DNA of 7,661 bases from Spirochaetaceae bacterium. GTDB taxonomy: Bacteria; Spirochaetota; Spirochaetia; Treponematales; Breznakiellaceae. The translations under genes were made by a program, and so were the position numbers. A model generated the notes under the pieces. That model was not told the origin of the DNA. It saw only the letters and a list, made by a program, of their open reading frames with translations, and did not search any database. Where the stretch lies: assembly GCA_031269165.1 (NCBI GenBank), contig JAISZQ010000330.1, positions 1 through 7,661 of the forward strand. The letters are read 5' to 3'. Positions 1 through 7,043 of the stretch are shown piece after piece; positions within the stretch are counted from its first letter, which is position 1; each line of letters begins with the position of its first letter.

Positions 1-31
1 GCTGTTCCAAAACCTCAAGTTTTGGAACAGC
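1..31. repeat. Perfect palindrome H1 (13-bp arms, 5-nt loop)
   Basis: The arms GCTGTTCCAAAAC and GTTTTGGAACAGC are exact reverse complements around the loop CTCAA. The window starts at the first base of the arm, so the repeat may extend further to the left. The loop contains the minus-strand TGA (17..15) that ends the ORF6N reading frame. The right arm shares TTTTGGAACAG with palindrome H3, so the two are probably copies of one repeat family. No clear T-run follows on either strand within the window, so a terminator role is not shown; a dispersed REP- or MITE-like palindrome is the simpler reading. Confidence 0.85.
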
Positions 32-581
32 AACCTTTAAAAAGTGCAGTTTCGTAAGGCTTTAGCCTGAGAAACTGCATGAGCCTGTCAAAACTAACCG
101 AGTTTTGGAACAGGCTCAAGTTATTCAGGGCAATAACAATGTCGTTTACCCGTTTGTCATTTTTCTCGATATAAAGCAAAAGCAATTTACGCAAGTCGGA
201 GATTTGCGATTCGTGATCAGAACCGGAAAACAGACGGCGGCGCAATTCAACAAAGGCCCGCATAATTTGAATGTTGACGCTTATGGCTATGTCGCTGTTC
301 AACAAACCGGAGAGCATGGCTATACCTTGTTCGGTAAAGGCAAACGGCATCTTTCGTATGCCGCCCCAACTTGAAATCACATTTTGTGATATCAAGTTGG
401 AAAATTCTTCGGTGCTTAGTTGGAACATAAAATCTTCAGGGAAGCGTTTCCCGTTCCGTTTTACCGCCTGGTTGAGCACCCTCGTTTCAACTTGGTATAA
501 CCGGGCCAAATCCCGATCAAGCATCACTTTAACGCCGCGAATGTCATAGATGATACTCTGTATCTTTGTCAGTTCATTCAT
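15..581 (-). CDS. ORF6N-domain protein with a repeat-derived C-terminus
   Basis: The 188-residue protein has an N-terminal ORF6N domain (about residues 8-115), recognised from the run VMLDRDLARLYQVETRVLNQ, then KRFPEDFMFQL and FAFTEQGIAMLSGLLNS, all hallmarks of the family. ORF6N is a presumed DNA-binding domain found in phage antirepressor-type and KilA-N-linked proteins and in many bacterial accessory genes; the exact function is unknown. Residues about 125-155 look helical and would be the family's usual C-terminal helix. From residue 156 on, all 33 residues are encoded by palindromes H3, H2 and H1, and the stop TGA lies in the H1 loop, so the natural end has been replaced or cut short. 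The ATG at 581 is chosen because GGGAG (592..588) lies 6 nt upstream. The gene is visibly AT-richer than the A2M gene, suggesting transfer. It is divergent from A2M and appears monocistronic. Family assignment is firm; whether the product is functional is uncertain. Confidence 0.85.
   Translation of the reverse strand: MNELTKIQSIIYDIRGVKVMLDRDLARLYQVETRVLNQAVKRNGKRFPEDFMFQLSTEEFSNLISQNVISSWGGIRKMPFAFTEQGIAMLSGLLNSDIAISVNIQIMRAFVELRRRLFSGSDHESQISDLRKLLLLYIEKNDKRVNDIVIALNNLSLFQNSVSFDRLMQFLRLKPYETALFKGCCSKT
45..79. repeat. Palindrome H2 (9-bp outer stem plus inner 5-bp stem)
   Basis: The outer arms TGCAGTTTC (45-53) and GAAACTGCA (71-79) pair perfectly. Inside them AGGCT (57-61) and AGCCT (64-68) pair again around a TT loop, with small internal bulges (54-56 and 69-70). 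The core sequence differs from H1 and H3, so this is a separate hairpin between two related ones. It is translated as part of the C-terminus of the minus-strand ORF6N gene. Confidence 0.8.
81..117. repeat. Palindrome H3, a variant of H1 with a 2-nt bulge
   Basis: The arms GAGCCTGT (81-88) and ACAGGCTC (110-117) enclose a second stem, CAAAAC (89-94) with GTTTTG (102-107), around the loop TAACCGA. The right arm carries an extra GA (108-109) with no partner, as though the left arm had lost TC from an originally perfect 16-bp arm. H3 begins one base after H2 ends. Its outer edge (117) coincides with the point where the ORF6N protein stops resembling its family. Confidence 0.8.
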
Positions 582-587
582 GCCGAA

Positions 588-592
588 CTCCC
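588..592 (-). promoter_or_regulatory. Ribosome binding site of the ORF6N gene
   Basis: On the minus strand GGGAG lies 6 nt before the ATG at 581..579, normal Shine-Dalgarno spacing. It supports this start and shows that ordinary Shine-Dalgarno initiation is used here, in contrast to the A2M gene. Confidence 0.6.
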
Positions 593-635
593 ATGCAAAC
601 CCCCGCTTTTAATGGCCCTCTGACTGCGCCAAAGG

Positions 636-652
636 GCGATACGGGTTATCGC
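636..652. repeat. Short inverted repeat in the ORF6N leader
   Basis: GCGATA and TATCGC (6-bp arms) flank the loop CGGGT. It lies 3 bases beyond the predicted minus-strand -10 box, at or just after the expected transcription start of the ORF6N gene. It could be an operator half-site pair or a 5' hairpin in the leader, but a 6-bp inverted repeat can also arise by chance. Confidence 0.3.
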
Positions 653-654
653 TG

Positions 655-660
655 ATTATA
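655..660 (-). promoter_or_regulatory. Probable -10 box for the ORF6N gene
   Basis: The minus strand reads TATAAT here, a perfect sigma70 -10 consensus, about 75 nt upstream of the ORF6N start codon. The matching -35 region (about 677-683) reads roughly GGACGA or GACGAA and is a poor match to TTGACA. The box also overlaps the region just after the small ORF at 714..661. Placement fits, but the weak -35 leaves this moderate. Confidence 0.4.
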
Positions 661-745
661 CTACATAATCCTCGGCTTCGTCCCGACTGCTTTATTCCCC
701 GGCGAATCCGCCATGATGATCCAACCCGTCGGGCCTCACCTCCTC
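661..745 (-). other. Coding-like intergenic segment with mini-ORFs and a strong SD-like site
   Basis: This covers the part of the 308-nt gap (582-889) that the promoters do not explain. On the minus strand GAGGAGGTGA (745..736) is a near-perfect Shine-Dalgarno match. Eleven nt later a TTG (724) opens a 10-codon frame ending in TAA, and 21 nt later an ATG (714) opens a 17-codon frame ending in TAG at 661, reading MADSPGNKAVGTKPRIM. The upstream sequence is open in the first of these frames back to an ATG at 895. I recognise none of these peptides. The segment could be a leader peptide, the remnant of a gene, or a dispersed repeat. I do not call it a gene. Confidence 0.2.
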
Positions 746-851
746 TACCGCCATCGCGCTGTTCTGCATTCCGGTGACGGATTCAAGTGAACGCCTCGCG
801 ACACATGAAAGACAGGGAATAAGGCGGGCGTCCCCTTCCTGATAAAAAAAC

Positions 852-880
852 TTGTCAGGCAAGCGAAAAATAGTTATACT
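852..880 (+). promoter_or_regulatory. Strong sigma70-type promoter of the A2M gene
   Basis: TTGTCA (852-857, five of six matches to TTGACA) and TATACT (875-880, five of six matches to TATAAT) are separated by exactly 17 bp. Transcription would be expected to begin about 6-8 nt after the -10 box, near 886-888, only 2-4 nt before the ATG at 890. The mRNA would thus have almost no 5' leader. No Shine-Dalgarno sequence fits between promoter and start codon. Confidence 0.65.
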
Positions 881-889
881 GTAATCACA

Positions 890-3800
890 ATGCAAAAGTT
901 GTTTCTTCCTTTACAGGCAAGTATTGTCGTGATGGTTGCCGTCCTTTTTCCGTCCTGCGAAAAGACCGCCGCCCAGAATGTGCCGACCGAGCCACGAGCG
1001 GCGATAACGGCTACGGAAGAAGCGTTTTCCGAGGACGGCGAATGGGCCAATGCCGAAGCGGTGAAGGCGGCGTTTGAACTGGACTACCGGGCGCAGTTCC
1101 CGGAGCCGGAACAGGAAGAAGAACGGCTCGACCTCCGCACCGGCCCCGCATCGGGCGGCGGCAATCAGGTGGTGGGCGGCGAGCGGCGGGCAATTTCCGA
1201 ATATGCGACCAAATACTTTGACGCCGCCTCTGTTGCAACTGAACGTTCGCGTATCGAGGCGATTCTCGCGGCACAGGAGGCGGGCACTTTGTCAAACGCG
1301 GGGACCGTTGTTCCCGCGCAGACGGCGGGCGATTTTGCCGTTGTTGACTGGGGGCCGCAGGGTCTCTATCAGGCGGCGAACCAGCATCCTTCTCTCTACG
1401 TTATCTTTAACCAGCCGGTAACGCCCCTTGCCGCGCTGGGCACCCCCTCCGCGTCGTCCCCGGTCGTAACGATTTCGCCGCCGACCAAGGGCGTGTTCCG
1501 CTGGTACGGCACGGCCTTCCTCGCTTTCGAGGGAGACGAGCCGTTGCAAAGCCAGCAGAACTACACGATCACCGTCTCGCCTTCGGCAAAGTCCATTTAT
1601 GGGAACCCGATCACAGGCGAGCGCGTGTTTACCTTTCAGACGGAAACCTTGCAGATGCTCCGCATCGTTCCCGGCGAGCAGTTCAAAAAGGACAACCCCC
1701 GCTTTTACTTCACCGACCGCGACGTGCCGCCCGAAGCAGCGCGGTTTGTTACCATTGAGTTTAACTATCCGGTCCTCGCCGCCGACATGGAGGAGCATAT
1801 TGCGGTAACGGTGTCAGGCGAGGCTCGTCCCTTCCGTTTGACGCAGACTGATGAGAGAAAAGTGCTCTGCGAAATCACAAGCGGGGTAGGCGCGGAACCT
1901 GCCGTTCCATTCGAGAAAACGGTGTCCGTTGTGCTGAAGGCGGGCGCGAAGTCAAACGGAACCATCGGTTCTGCGGCGACACGGGGAACAGAACGCGAGA
2001 CCGTCAAGACCTTTTCCACGCCGGGCGCGTTCAAAATTGACTCGTTCAAGCGGCGTGTGTCTTACGGACGGTACCGCAACCTTGTCGACATCGAATTCTC
2101 TTACCCATTGGACGAAAACTCTGTTACGCCCGCTTCTATCCGTACCGATCCCCCGATGCCGATCACCCGCGATACCATCGAGGTCTGGGGCAAGACACTC
2201 CGGGTCTGCAACCTCCCGGTAACCTACGGCGATACCTTCACGCTCTCGGTCGCGGGGCAGGTGAAAGACCGCTATGGGCGAACGCTGGGGGCCGCCCGCA
2301 CCGAGACGATCAAAGTGCCCGACGAGCCGCCGCCTGAAGGCCGCGTTGCCTTCCTCAACCGATACGATAACGTTGTGATGCTGGAAGCGCAGTTTCCGCC
2401 GCGTTACCTCTTTGAATACACCAACATCGAGTCGGGAAACTATACGCTCTCGGCAGTCGGAAATCCGTTTGTGGGAGCGGCGGGCGAGCCAAAAACCTTC
2501 CCGCTGGAAACGGGCAAGGTGAACACGAAGTATTTTGCCGACATCGACTTAAAGCCGTTTTTGAACGCGGCGGGAAAGGGCTTTGTCCGGTTCAACGCGG
2601 ATATTCAGTTGTTGCCGAAATTGGAGGAACCGAGGAGGAGCGGGCTCTGGTACGACACCACGACAGACGACACGGTCATCCAGGTGACGGACATCGGGCT
2701 TACCGTGCGTTACGGCTTTAACAAGGCGGCGGTGCTGGCGACCAGTCTTGAGACGGGAAAGCCGCTCGAAGGGGTAAACGTCCGCCTCATCGCGCCGGAA
2801 TTAGCGAGGACTGTTGCCGCTATTGACGAGGCGGCCGCTATCGCTTCAGGCGTTACGGACAGCACGGGGCTCGCCGTCATCAATATGGACGCGGGGGTGT
2901 TTCGCACCAGCGTCAGATCAACCCGGTGGTCGAGCCAGCCCTATGTTTACGCGGAAAAGGACGGCGACCGCGCCGTGTTTGCCCCGGGCTCGCACAATAC
3001 GTGGCGGTACAGCGTCTATGCGGGAAATGTGGTCGAGGCCGAGCGGGTTGAGCCGGTTACGTTCCTCTTTACCGACCGGGGACTCTACAAACCCGGCGAG
3101 ACGCTCACCTTTCGCGGCATCGACCGTTCCAAGATTCTGGGAAACTATGCGATGTACACCGGGGCGTACACCCTCACACTTGAAGAAGACCGATACGGCG
3201 GCCAGACGGTCGCCACGATTGAGGACACAACGAGCGAGTCGGGCGGGTTCTGGGGCAGGATAACCCTTCCCGACACCGTTGAACCGGGCGCGTACCGCCT
3301 CGTCTACCGGAGGCCGGGGAGCAAAACCATAGCGGCCAACGTCCCGGTTACCATCGCGTACTTTGAACGGTTGAAATTTCAGGCCAACGTTGCTCAGGCG
3401 GCGTCCACCCTCGTTTCAGGCGACACGGTGAACACGACGCTCACCGCGACCTATCTGTCAGGCGGCAGCCTCTCCGGGGCGCAGTACACCGCCCTCTGGT
3501 ACCGCGACATCAGCTTCTTCCACCCGAACACCGCCGCAACGAAGGGCTACACCTTCGGGCCGCGCCGGTCGGGAGACGGAAGGCGTTCCCTCGGCGAGAC
3601 GCGAGGCGTGTTGTCCGGGGACGGCACGGCAAAGTTGTCCCAAAACACAGGCGACGAGTCGGTGAAAGGCGCGCCCTACCGCTACTGGGTCGAGGCCGCC
3701 GTTACCGATCTGAGTAACCAGATGGCCTCGGCTTCCGCGTCCTTCACCGTCCACCCGGCCCGCTTCTATATCGGGGTGCGCCGCAGTGTCCATCAAAGTG

Positions 3801-6800
3801 CGGGAGGCGGGTTTATCCGGGCCGGACAGGAAGCGGCCTTCGAGCTTATCACGGTGAACACGGGCGGCGAAAGCGCGCACGAAACATTATTCCTGCAAAC
3901 CGGCGCGAACGCGAAGACGGCGCAGGTTACCCTCCACCGGGAAGAATGGCGGCGCGTCCAGCAGTCCGGCGTGAACGGGTATGTCTACAACGAGTATGTC
4001 CGCGAAGAAGTCCCGGACGGCGCCCAGACCATCGGGCTTACCGGGGACGGCGCGGCGTTTAAGCTGAAGCCGTCGAAGGCCGGCTACTATGTCCTGCGGG
4101 TGAGCGCCGACGACCGGGACGGCAAGACCGCGCTCACCGAGATGACGTTCTATGTGACCGGGTCGGGCGCGGGTTATTGGAACAGCACCAGTGCCGACGA
4201 GATCCGCCTCGTCCCCGACCAGAACGAGTACAACCCCGGCGACAAGGCGGTGATCATGCTGCAAAGCGAGCTGCCCGCCGGGCACTACCTGATTACCGTT
4301 GAACGCGAGGGCATCTTCACCGAGGAGGTGCGTTATATAGAAGGAAGCGGCGCGGTGATCGAGATTCCCATTGCGCGGAACTTCGTGCCGGTGGTCTATG
4401 TCGCGGTGTCGTCCTACTCGGTGCGGCAGGGCCCGCCCACCCACGAGTACGGCTCGCCCGACCTCGACAAGCCCAAGGGCTATTTCGGCGTGGCGAAACT
4501 CTTTGTGAACCCGCGAGTGCGCTCGTTTTCCGTGACGATGGACTCTGGAAAGAAGTCGTTCCGGCCCGGCGAGACCGTCACGATGACGCTCACCGCGACG
4601 CAGAACGGCCGCCCGATCCAGAACGCCGAATTCACGCTGATGGCCGTTGACCGGGGCGTGCTTGACCTTATCAACTACCACGTGCCTGACCCCATCGCCT
4701 ACTTCTACAACGAGGGGCGTTTCCCGCTCTCGGTGGCAGGCGGCGACAGCCGGGCCCTGCTGATGGACCCCGTCACCTACAGCGTGAAGAACTTGCAGGG
4801 CGGCGATTCGGCCGAGAACGACAGCAAAATCGAGGAACGCGCCGATTTTAACCCGACCGCCGTGTTTGAACCGGCCCTCATCACCGACGAGAAGGGGCAG
4901 GTTGTCTGTACGTTCAAGTTGCCCGATACGCTCACCACCTACCGCGTGACGGCGGTCGGCGTGTATGGGGACACCTTTGCGCTGAAAGAGAGCGAGATTG
5001 CCGCGCAAAACCTGCTCAACGTCCGCGAGGTGCTTCCCCGTCGCCTCCGCGAACGCGATACCGCCGAAGCCGGGGTGCTGCTCACCAACCTTGACAACAA
5101 GCCGCACACGGTCACCGTGAACCTCCGCACCGCGCCGCCGCGCAATACCGACACGGAAACCACCGGACGCTTAAAACCCTCAGGTCTTGCCCTCGTGGAC
5201 GGCGCGAGTGAACGTTCGGTAACCATCGGCGCGGGCGCAAACGCCGTGCTGTACTTTGATGTTGCCGCCGTGAAAGCCGGGTATATCACGCTGGAATTTA
5301 CCACGAAAAGCGACATTCTGAATGAACGCCTCGTCAACGAGTTGCAGATCGAGCGTCCCTTTGTGATGGAAACCGTTACCACGACGGGCAGTATCGGCGC
5401 GGACGAACAGTCGGCAACCGAGGCGGTCGCTATCCCCTCGTTTGCGGACGGCGGCGTGGGAAGCCTTTCGGTGACGCTCGACGCGACCCGGATTGCCTCG
5501 CTCGAATCGGCGATTGGCTATCTCTTCCATTACCCCTACGGCTGCTTGGAACAGCGGAGCGCGGCGATACTGCCGCTCGTGCTCTTCGGCGATTACCTTG
5601 ACGCGCTGTCCCTGAAGGACGAGGTTGCCGACCCGCGCAAGGTCGTGGAAAACGAGTTGAAGGAATGGGCGAAGATCCAGTTGTCAAACGGCGGCTTTCC
5701 CTATTGGCCAAGCGAGACGACCGCCTCAGGCTATGTGAGCCTCCGTATCGCGCACATCGTTGCCCTTGCCAAAACGAAGGGCATCGCGGTTCCGGCGGCA
5801 CTGAACACGGCGAAACTCCTCAATTACCTTGAAAGCCACTACCGGGAAGTGACGCGCTGGACAAGCGGCCATGATGATTACGCCTATCAGGGGTACTATG
5901 CGGCGTGGACGCTCTATCTGATGGCCCTGTACGGCCGGGCGGTCGATCCCGGACGGCTCGCGGCGCTGGTTTCGCGGAACGCTGTTGACGTGTCCACCCT
6001 CGCCTATGCCGGGCTCGCCTATCTGCACTTGGGGAAAAAGGCGGAAGCGGCGGCGGCGGCACAAAAGTTACGCGGCCTCCTCCACCCGACCGCACGCGGA
6101 GTCGACATCGTCAATCCCGGCGCGTTTTCAAGTTACTCAAGTTTTTCCGGTTACTTTAATCAGCCGGTCGAGCAACTCGCGCTCACCCTGGAATTCTTTG
6201 TCCAGCAATATCCCGGCGACGACATGAACACAAGGCTCTTGTACTCGTTGCTCCAGAACAAGAAGGCGAACGGCGGCTACTGGGACAACACGGCGACGAC
6301 CGTGCGGGTCCTGTCCGCGGTGGACGCGCTCATCCGGGCCGAAAACCTTGAACGGCTCAACGTCAACGCCGCCGTGACGCTCGCCGCAACCGAGTTATTG
6401 CGCGGCAGTTTCCATGGCCTCGGCGCAAAACCCGTAACGTCGGCGACCGCTTTCGACCAGCCACCCCTCAACACGCTTACCAAAGACCGCATGGAGCCGC
6501 TTGTCTTCACGCGGAACGGCACCGGGGCGGTCTACTACACCGTGGAACTGCGCTACGCGATCCCGCAGGAGTTGCAGACCTACCGCGACGAGGGCCTCGG
6601 CGTGTTTATGAGCATCACCGACGCGGAAACCGGAGAGGAAGTGCGGGGCACGACGCTACAAACCGGCAAGACCTACCGCGCCCGCGTCAAACTCTCGTCA
6701 ACCCACAACCGCGCCTATGTGGCCCTCCGGGTGCCCGTCCCCTCCGGCGCGGAAATCCTCGACGCGGCCTTCGTGACGACCCCCCGCGACGAAACCGCAG

Positions 6801-7039
6801 CCGCCGCCCAATCCGACGACACCCCGTGGCACCGCCGCTCCTCCATAAGCCACGAGGCCATCTACGACAACGAAATCCAGTACTTCTACGACACGCTCCG
6901 CGCCGGGGAAGCCGAGGCGGCCTTCCTCTTCCGCGCCGCCCGCCGGGGCATCTACCCCACCCCGCCCCTTGCCGCCGAGTGCATGTACGAGCCGGAAATA
7001 TTTGGCAGAACGGGCGGGGTCTTGTGGGTGATTGAGTGA
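890..7039 (+). CDS. Bacterial alpha-2-macroglobulin lipoprotein with thioester (ECAM/YfhM-like)
   Basis: The 2049-residue protein is a probable broad-range protease trap anchored in the cell envelope. Residues 1-22 form a signal peptide ending in a lipobox-like LFPSC with Cys23 as the lipidation site. An Ala/Glu-rich linker follows to about 150, then three SbsA/Big_5-like Ig domains (about 151-252, 256-378, 381-485). Macroglobulin domains follow, with the hallmark TDRGLYKPGE at 728-737, YNPGD at 1114-1118, FRPGE at 1224-1228 and VDRGVL near 1253-1258. A hydrophilic bait-like stretch lies at about 1285-1318, then the A2M domain from about 1319. The thioester domain (about 1530-1840) contains Cys1552-Leu-Glu-Gln1555, intact. 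The last 180 residues are an MG10-type domain with FGRTGG near the end. E. coli YfhM is about 1650 residues, so this protein is longer, mainly at the N-terminus. ATG 890 is the first canonical start after an in-frame TGA at 806 and gives a proper signal peptide; it has no Shine-Dalgarno. No PBP1C gene adjoins it. The family assignment is firm; the natural target proteases are unknown. Confidence 0.95.
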   Translation: MQKLFLPLQASIVVMVAVLFPSCEKTAAQNVPTEPRAAITATEEAFSEDGEWANAEAVKAAFELDYRAQFPEPEQEEERLDLRTGPASGGGNQVVGGERRAISEYATKYFDAASVATERSRIEAILAAQEAGTLSNAGTVVPAQTAGDFAVVDWGPQGLYQAANQHPSLYVIFNQPVTPLAALGTPSASSPVVTISPPTKGVFRWYGTAFLAFEGDEPLQSQQNYTITVSPSAKSIYGNPITGERVFTFQTETLQMLRIVPGEQFKKDNPRFYFTDRDVPPEAARFVTIEFNYPVLAADMEEHIAVTVSGEARPFRLTQTDERKVLCEITSGVGAEPAVPFEKTVSVVLKAGAKSNGTIGSAATRGTERETVKTFSTPGAFKIDSFKRRVSYGRYRNLVDIEFSYPLDENSVTPASIRTDPPMPITRDTIEVWGKTLRVCNLPVTYGDTFTLSVAGQVKDRYGRTLGAARTETIKVPDEPPPEGRVAFLNRYDNVVMLEAQFPPRYLFEYTNIESGNYTLSAVGNPFVGAAGEPKTFPLETGKVNTKYFADIDLKPFLNAAGKGFVRFNADIQLLPKLEEPRRSGLWYDTTTDDTVIQVTDIGLTVRYGFNKAAVLATSLETGKPLEGVNVRLIAPELARTVAAIDEAAAIASGVTDSTGLAVINMDAGVFRTSVRSTRWSSQPYVYAEKDGDRAVFAPGSHNTWRYSVYAGNVVEAERVEPVTFLFTDRGLYKPGETLTFRGIDRSKILGNYAMYTGAYTLTLEEDRYGGQTVATIEDTTSESGGFWGRITLPDTVEPGAYRLVYRRPGSKTIAANVPVTIAYFERLKFQANVAQAASTLVSGDTVNTTLTATYLSGGSLSGAQYTALWYRDISFFHPNTAATKGYTFGPRRSGDGRRSLGETRGVLSGDGTAKLSQNTGDESVKGAPYRYWVEAAVTDLSNQMASASASFTVHPARFYIGVRRSVHQSAGGGFIRAGQEAAFELITVNTGGESAHETLFLQTGANAKTAQVTLHREEWRRVQQSGVNGYVYNEYVREEVPDGAQTIGLTGDGAAFKLKPSKAGYYVLRVSADDRDGKTALTEMTFYVTGSGAGYWNSTSADEIRLVPDQNEYNPGDKAVIMLQSELPAGHYLITVEREGIFTEEVRYIEGSGAVIEIPIARNFVPVVYVAVSSYSVRQGPPTHEYGSPDLDKPKGYFGVAKLFVNPRVRSFSVTMDSGKKSFRPGETVTMTLTATQNGRPIQNAEFTLMAVDRGVLDLINYHVPDPIAYFYNEGRFPLSVAGGDSRALLMDPVTYSVKNLQGGDSAENDSKIEERADFNPTAVFEPALITDEKGQVVCTFKLPDTLTTYRVTAVGVYGDTFALKESEIAAQNLLNVREVLPRRLRERDTAEAGVLLTNLDNKPHTVTVNLRTAPPRNTDTETTGRLKPSGLALVDGASERSVTIGAGANAVLYFDVAAVKAGYITLEFTTKSDILNERLVNELQIERPFVMETVTTTGSIGADEQSATEAVAIPSFADGGVGSLSVTLDATRIASLESAIGYLFHYPYGCLEQRSAAILPLVLFGDYLDALSLKDEVADPRKVVENELKEWAKIQLSNGGFPYWPSETTASGYVSLRIAHIVALAKTKGIAVPAALNTAKLLNYLESHYREVTRWTSGHDDYAYQGYYAAWTLYLMALYGRAVDPGRLAALVSRNAVDVSTLAYAGLAYLHLGKKAEAAAAAQKLRGLLHPTARGVDIVNPGAFSSYSSFSGYFNQPVEQLALTLEFFVQQYPGDDMNTRLLYSLLQNKKANGGYWDNTATTVRVLSAVDALIRAENLERLNVNAAVTLAATELLRGSFHGLGAKPVTSATAFDQPPLNTLTKDRMEPLVFTRNGTGAVYYTVELRYAIPQELQTYRDEGLGVFMSITDAETGEEVRGTTLQTGKTYRARVKLSSTHNRAYVALRVPVPSGAEILDAAFVTTPRDETAAAAQSDDTPWHRRSSISHEAIYDNEIQYFYDTLRAGEAEAAFLFRAARRGIYPTPPLAAECMYEPEIFGRTGGVLWVIE

Positions 7040-7043
7040 AACA

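Noticed and set aside
1..117. Insertion-sequence terminal repeats
   Set aside because: The palindromes fold on themselves and no transposase is present between or beside them. A REP- or MITE-like reading fits better.
105..549. Plus-strand frames of about 90 codons opposite the ORF6N gene
   Set aside because: They overlap the minus-strand gene that has a clear family match, and they have no domain or ribosome site of their own.
692..895. 67-codon minus-strand frame in the intergenic region
   Set aside because: No recognisable domain, and it overlaps the A2M promoter and start codon. Its end is mentioned only as part of an unexplained coding-like segment.
3887..5107. 406-codon open frame on the minus strand opposite A2M
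   Set aside because: It lies wholly within the well-supported A2M gene, is rich in His/Arg/Val/Gly as expected for the antisense of GC-rich coding DNA, and shows no recognisable domain.
5526..5557. Possible loss of the A2M thioester
   Set aside because: The motif is intact: Cys1552, Leu1553, Glu1554, Gln1555, preceded by the usual YPYG context.
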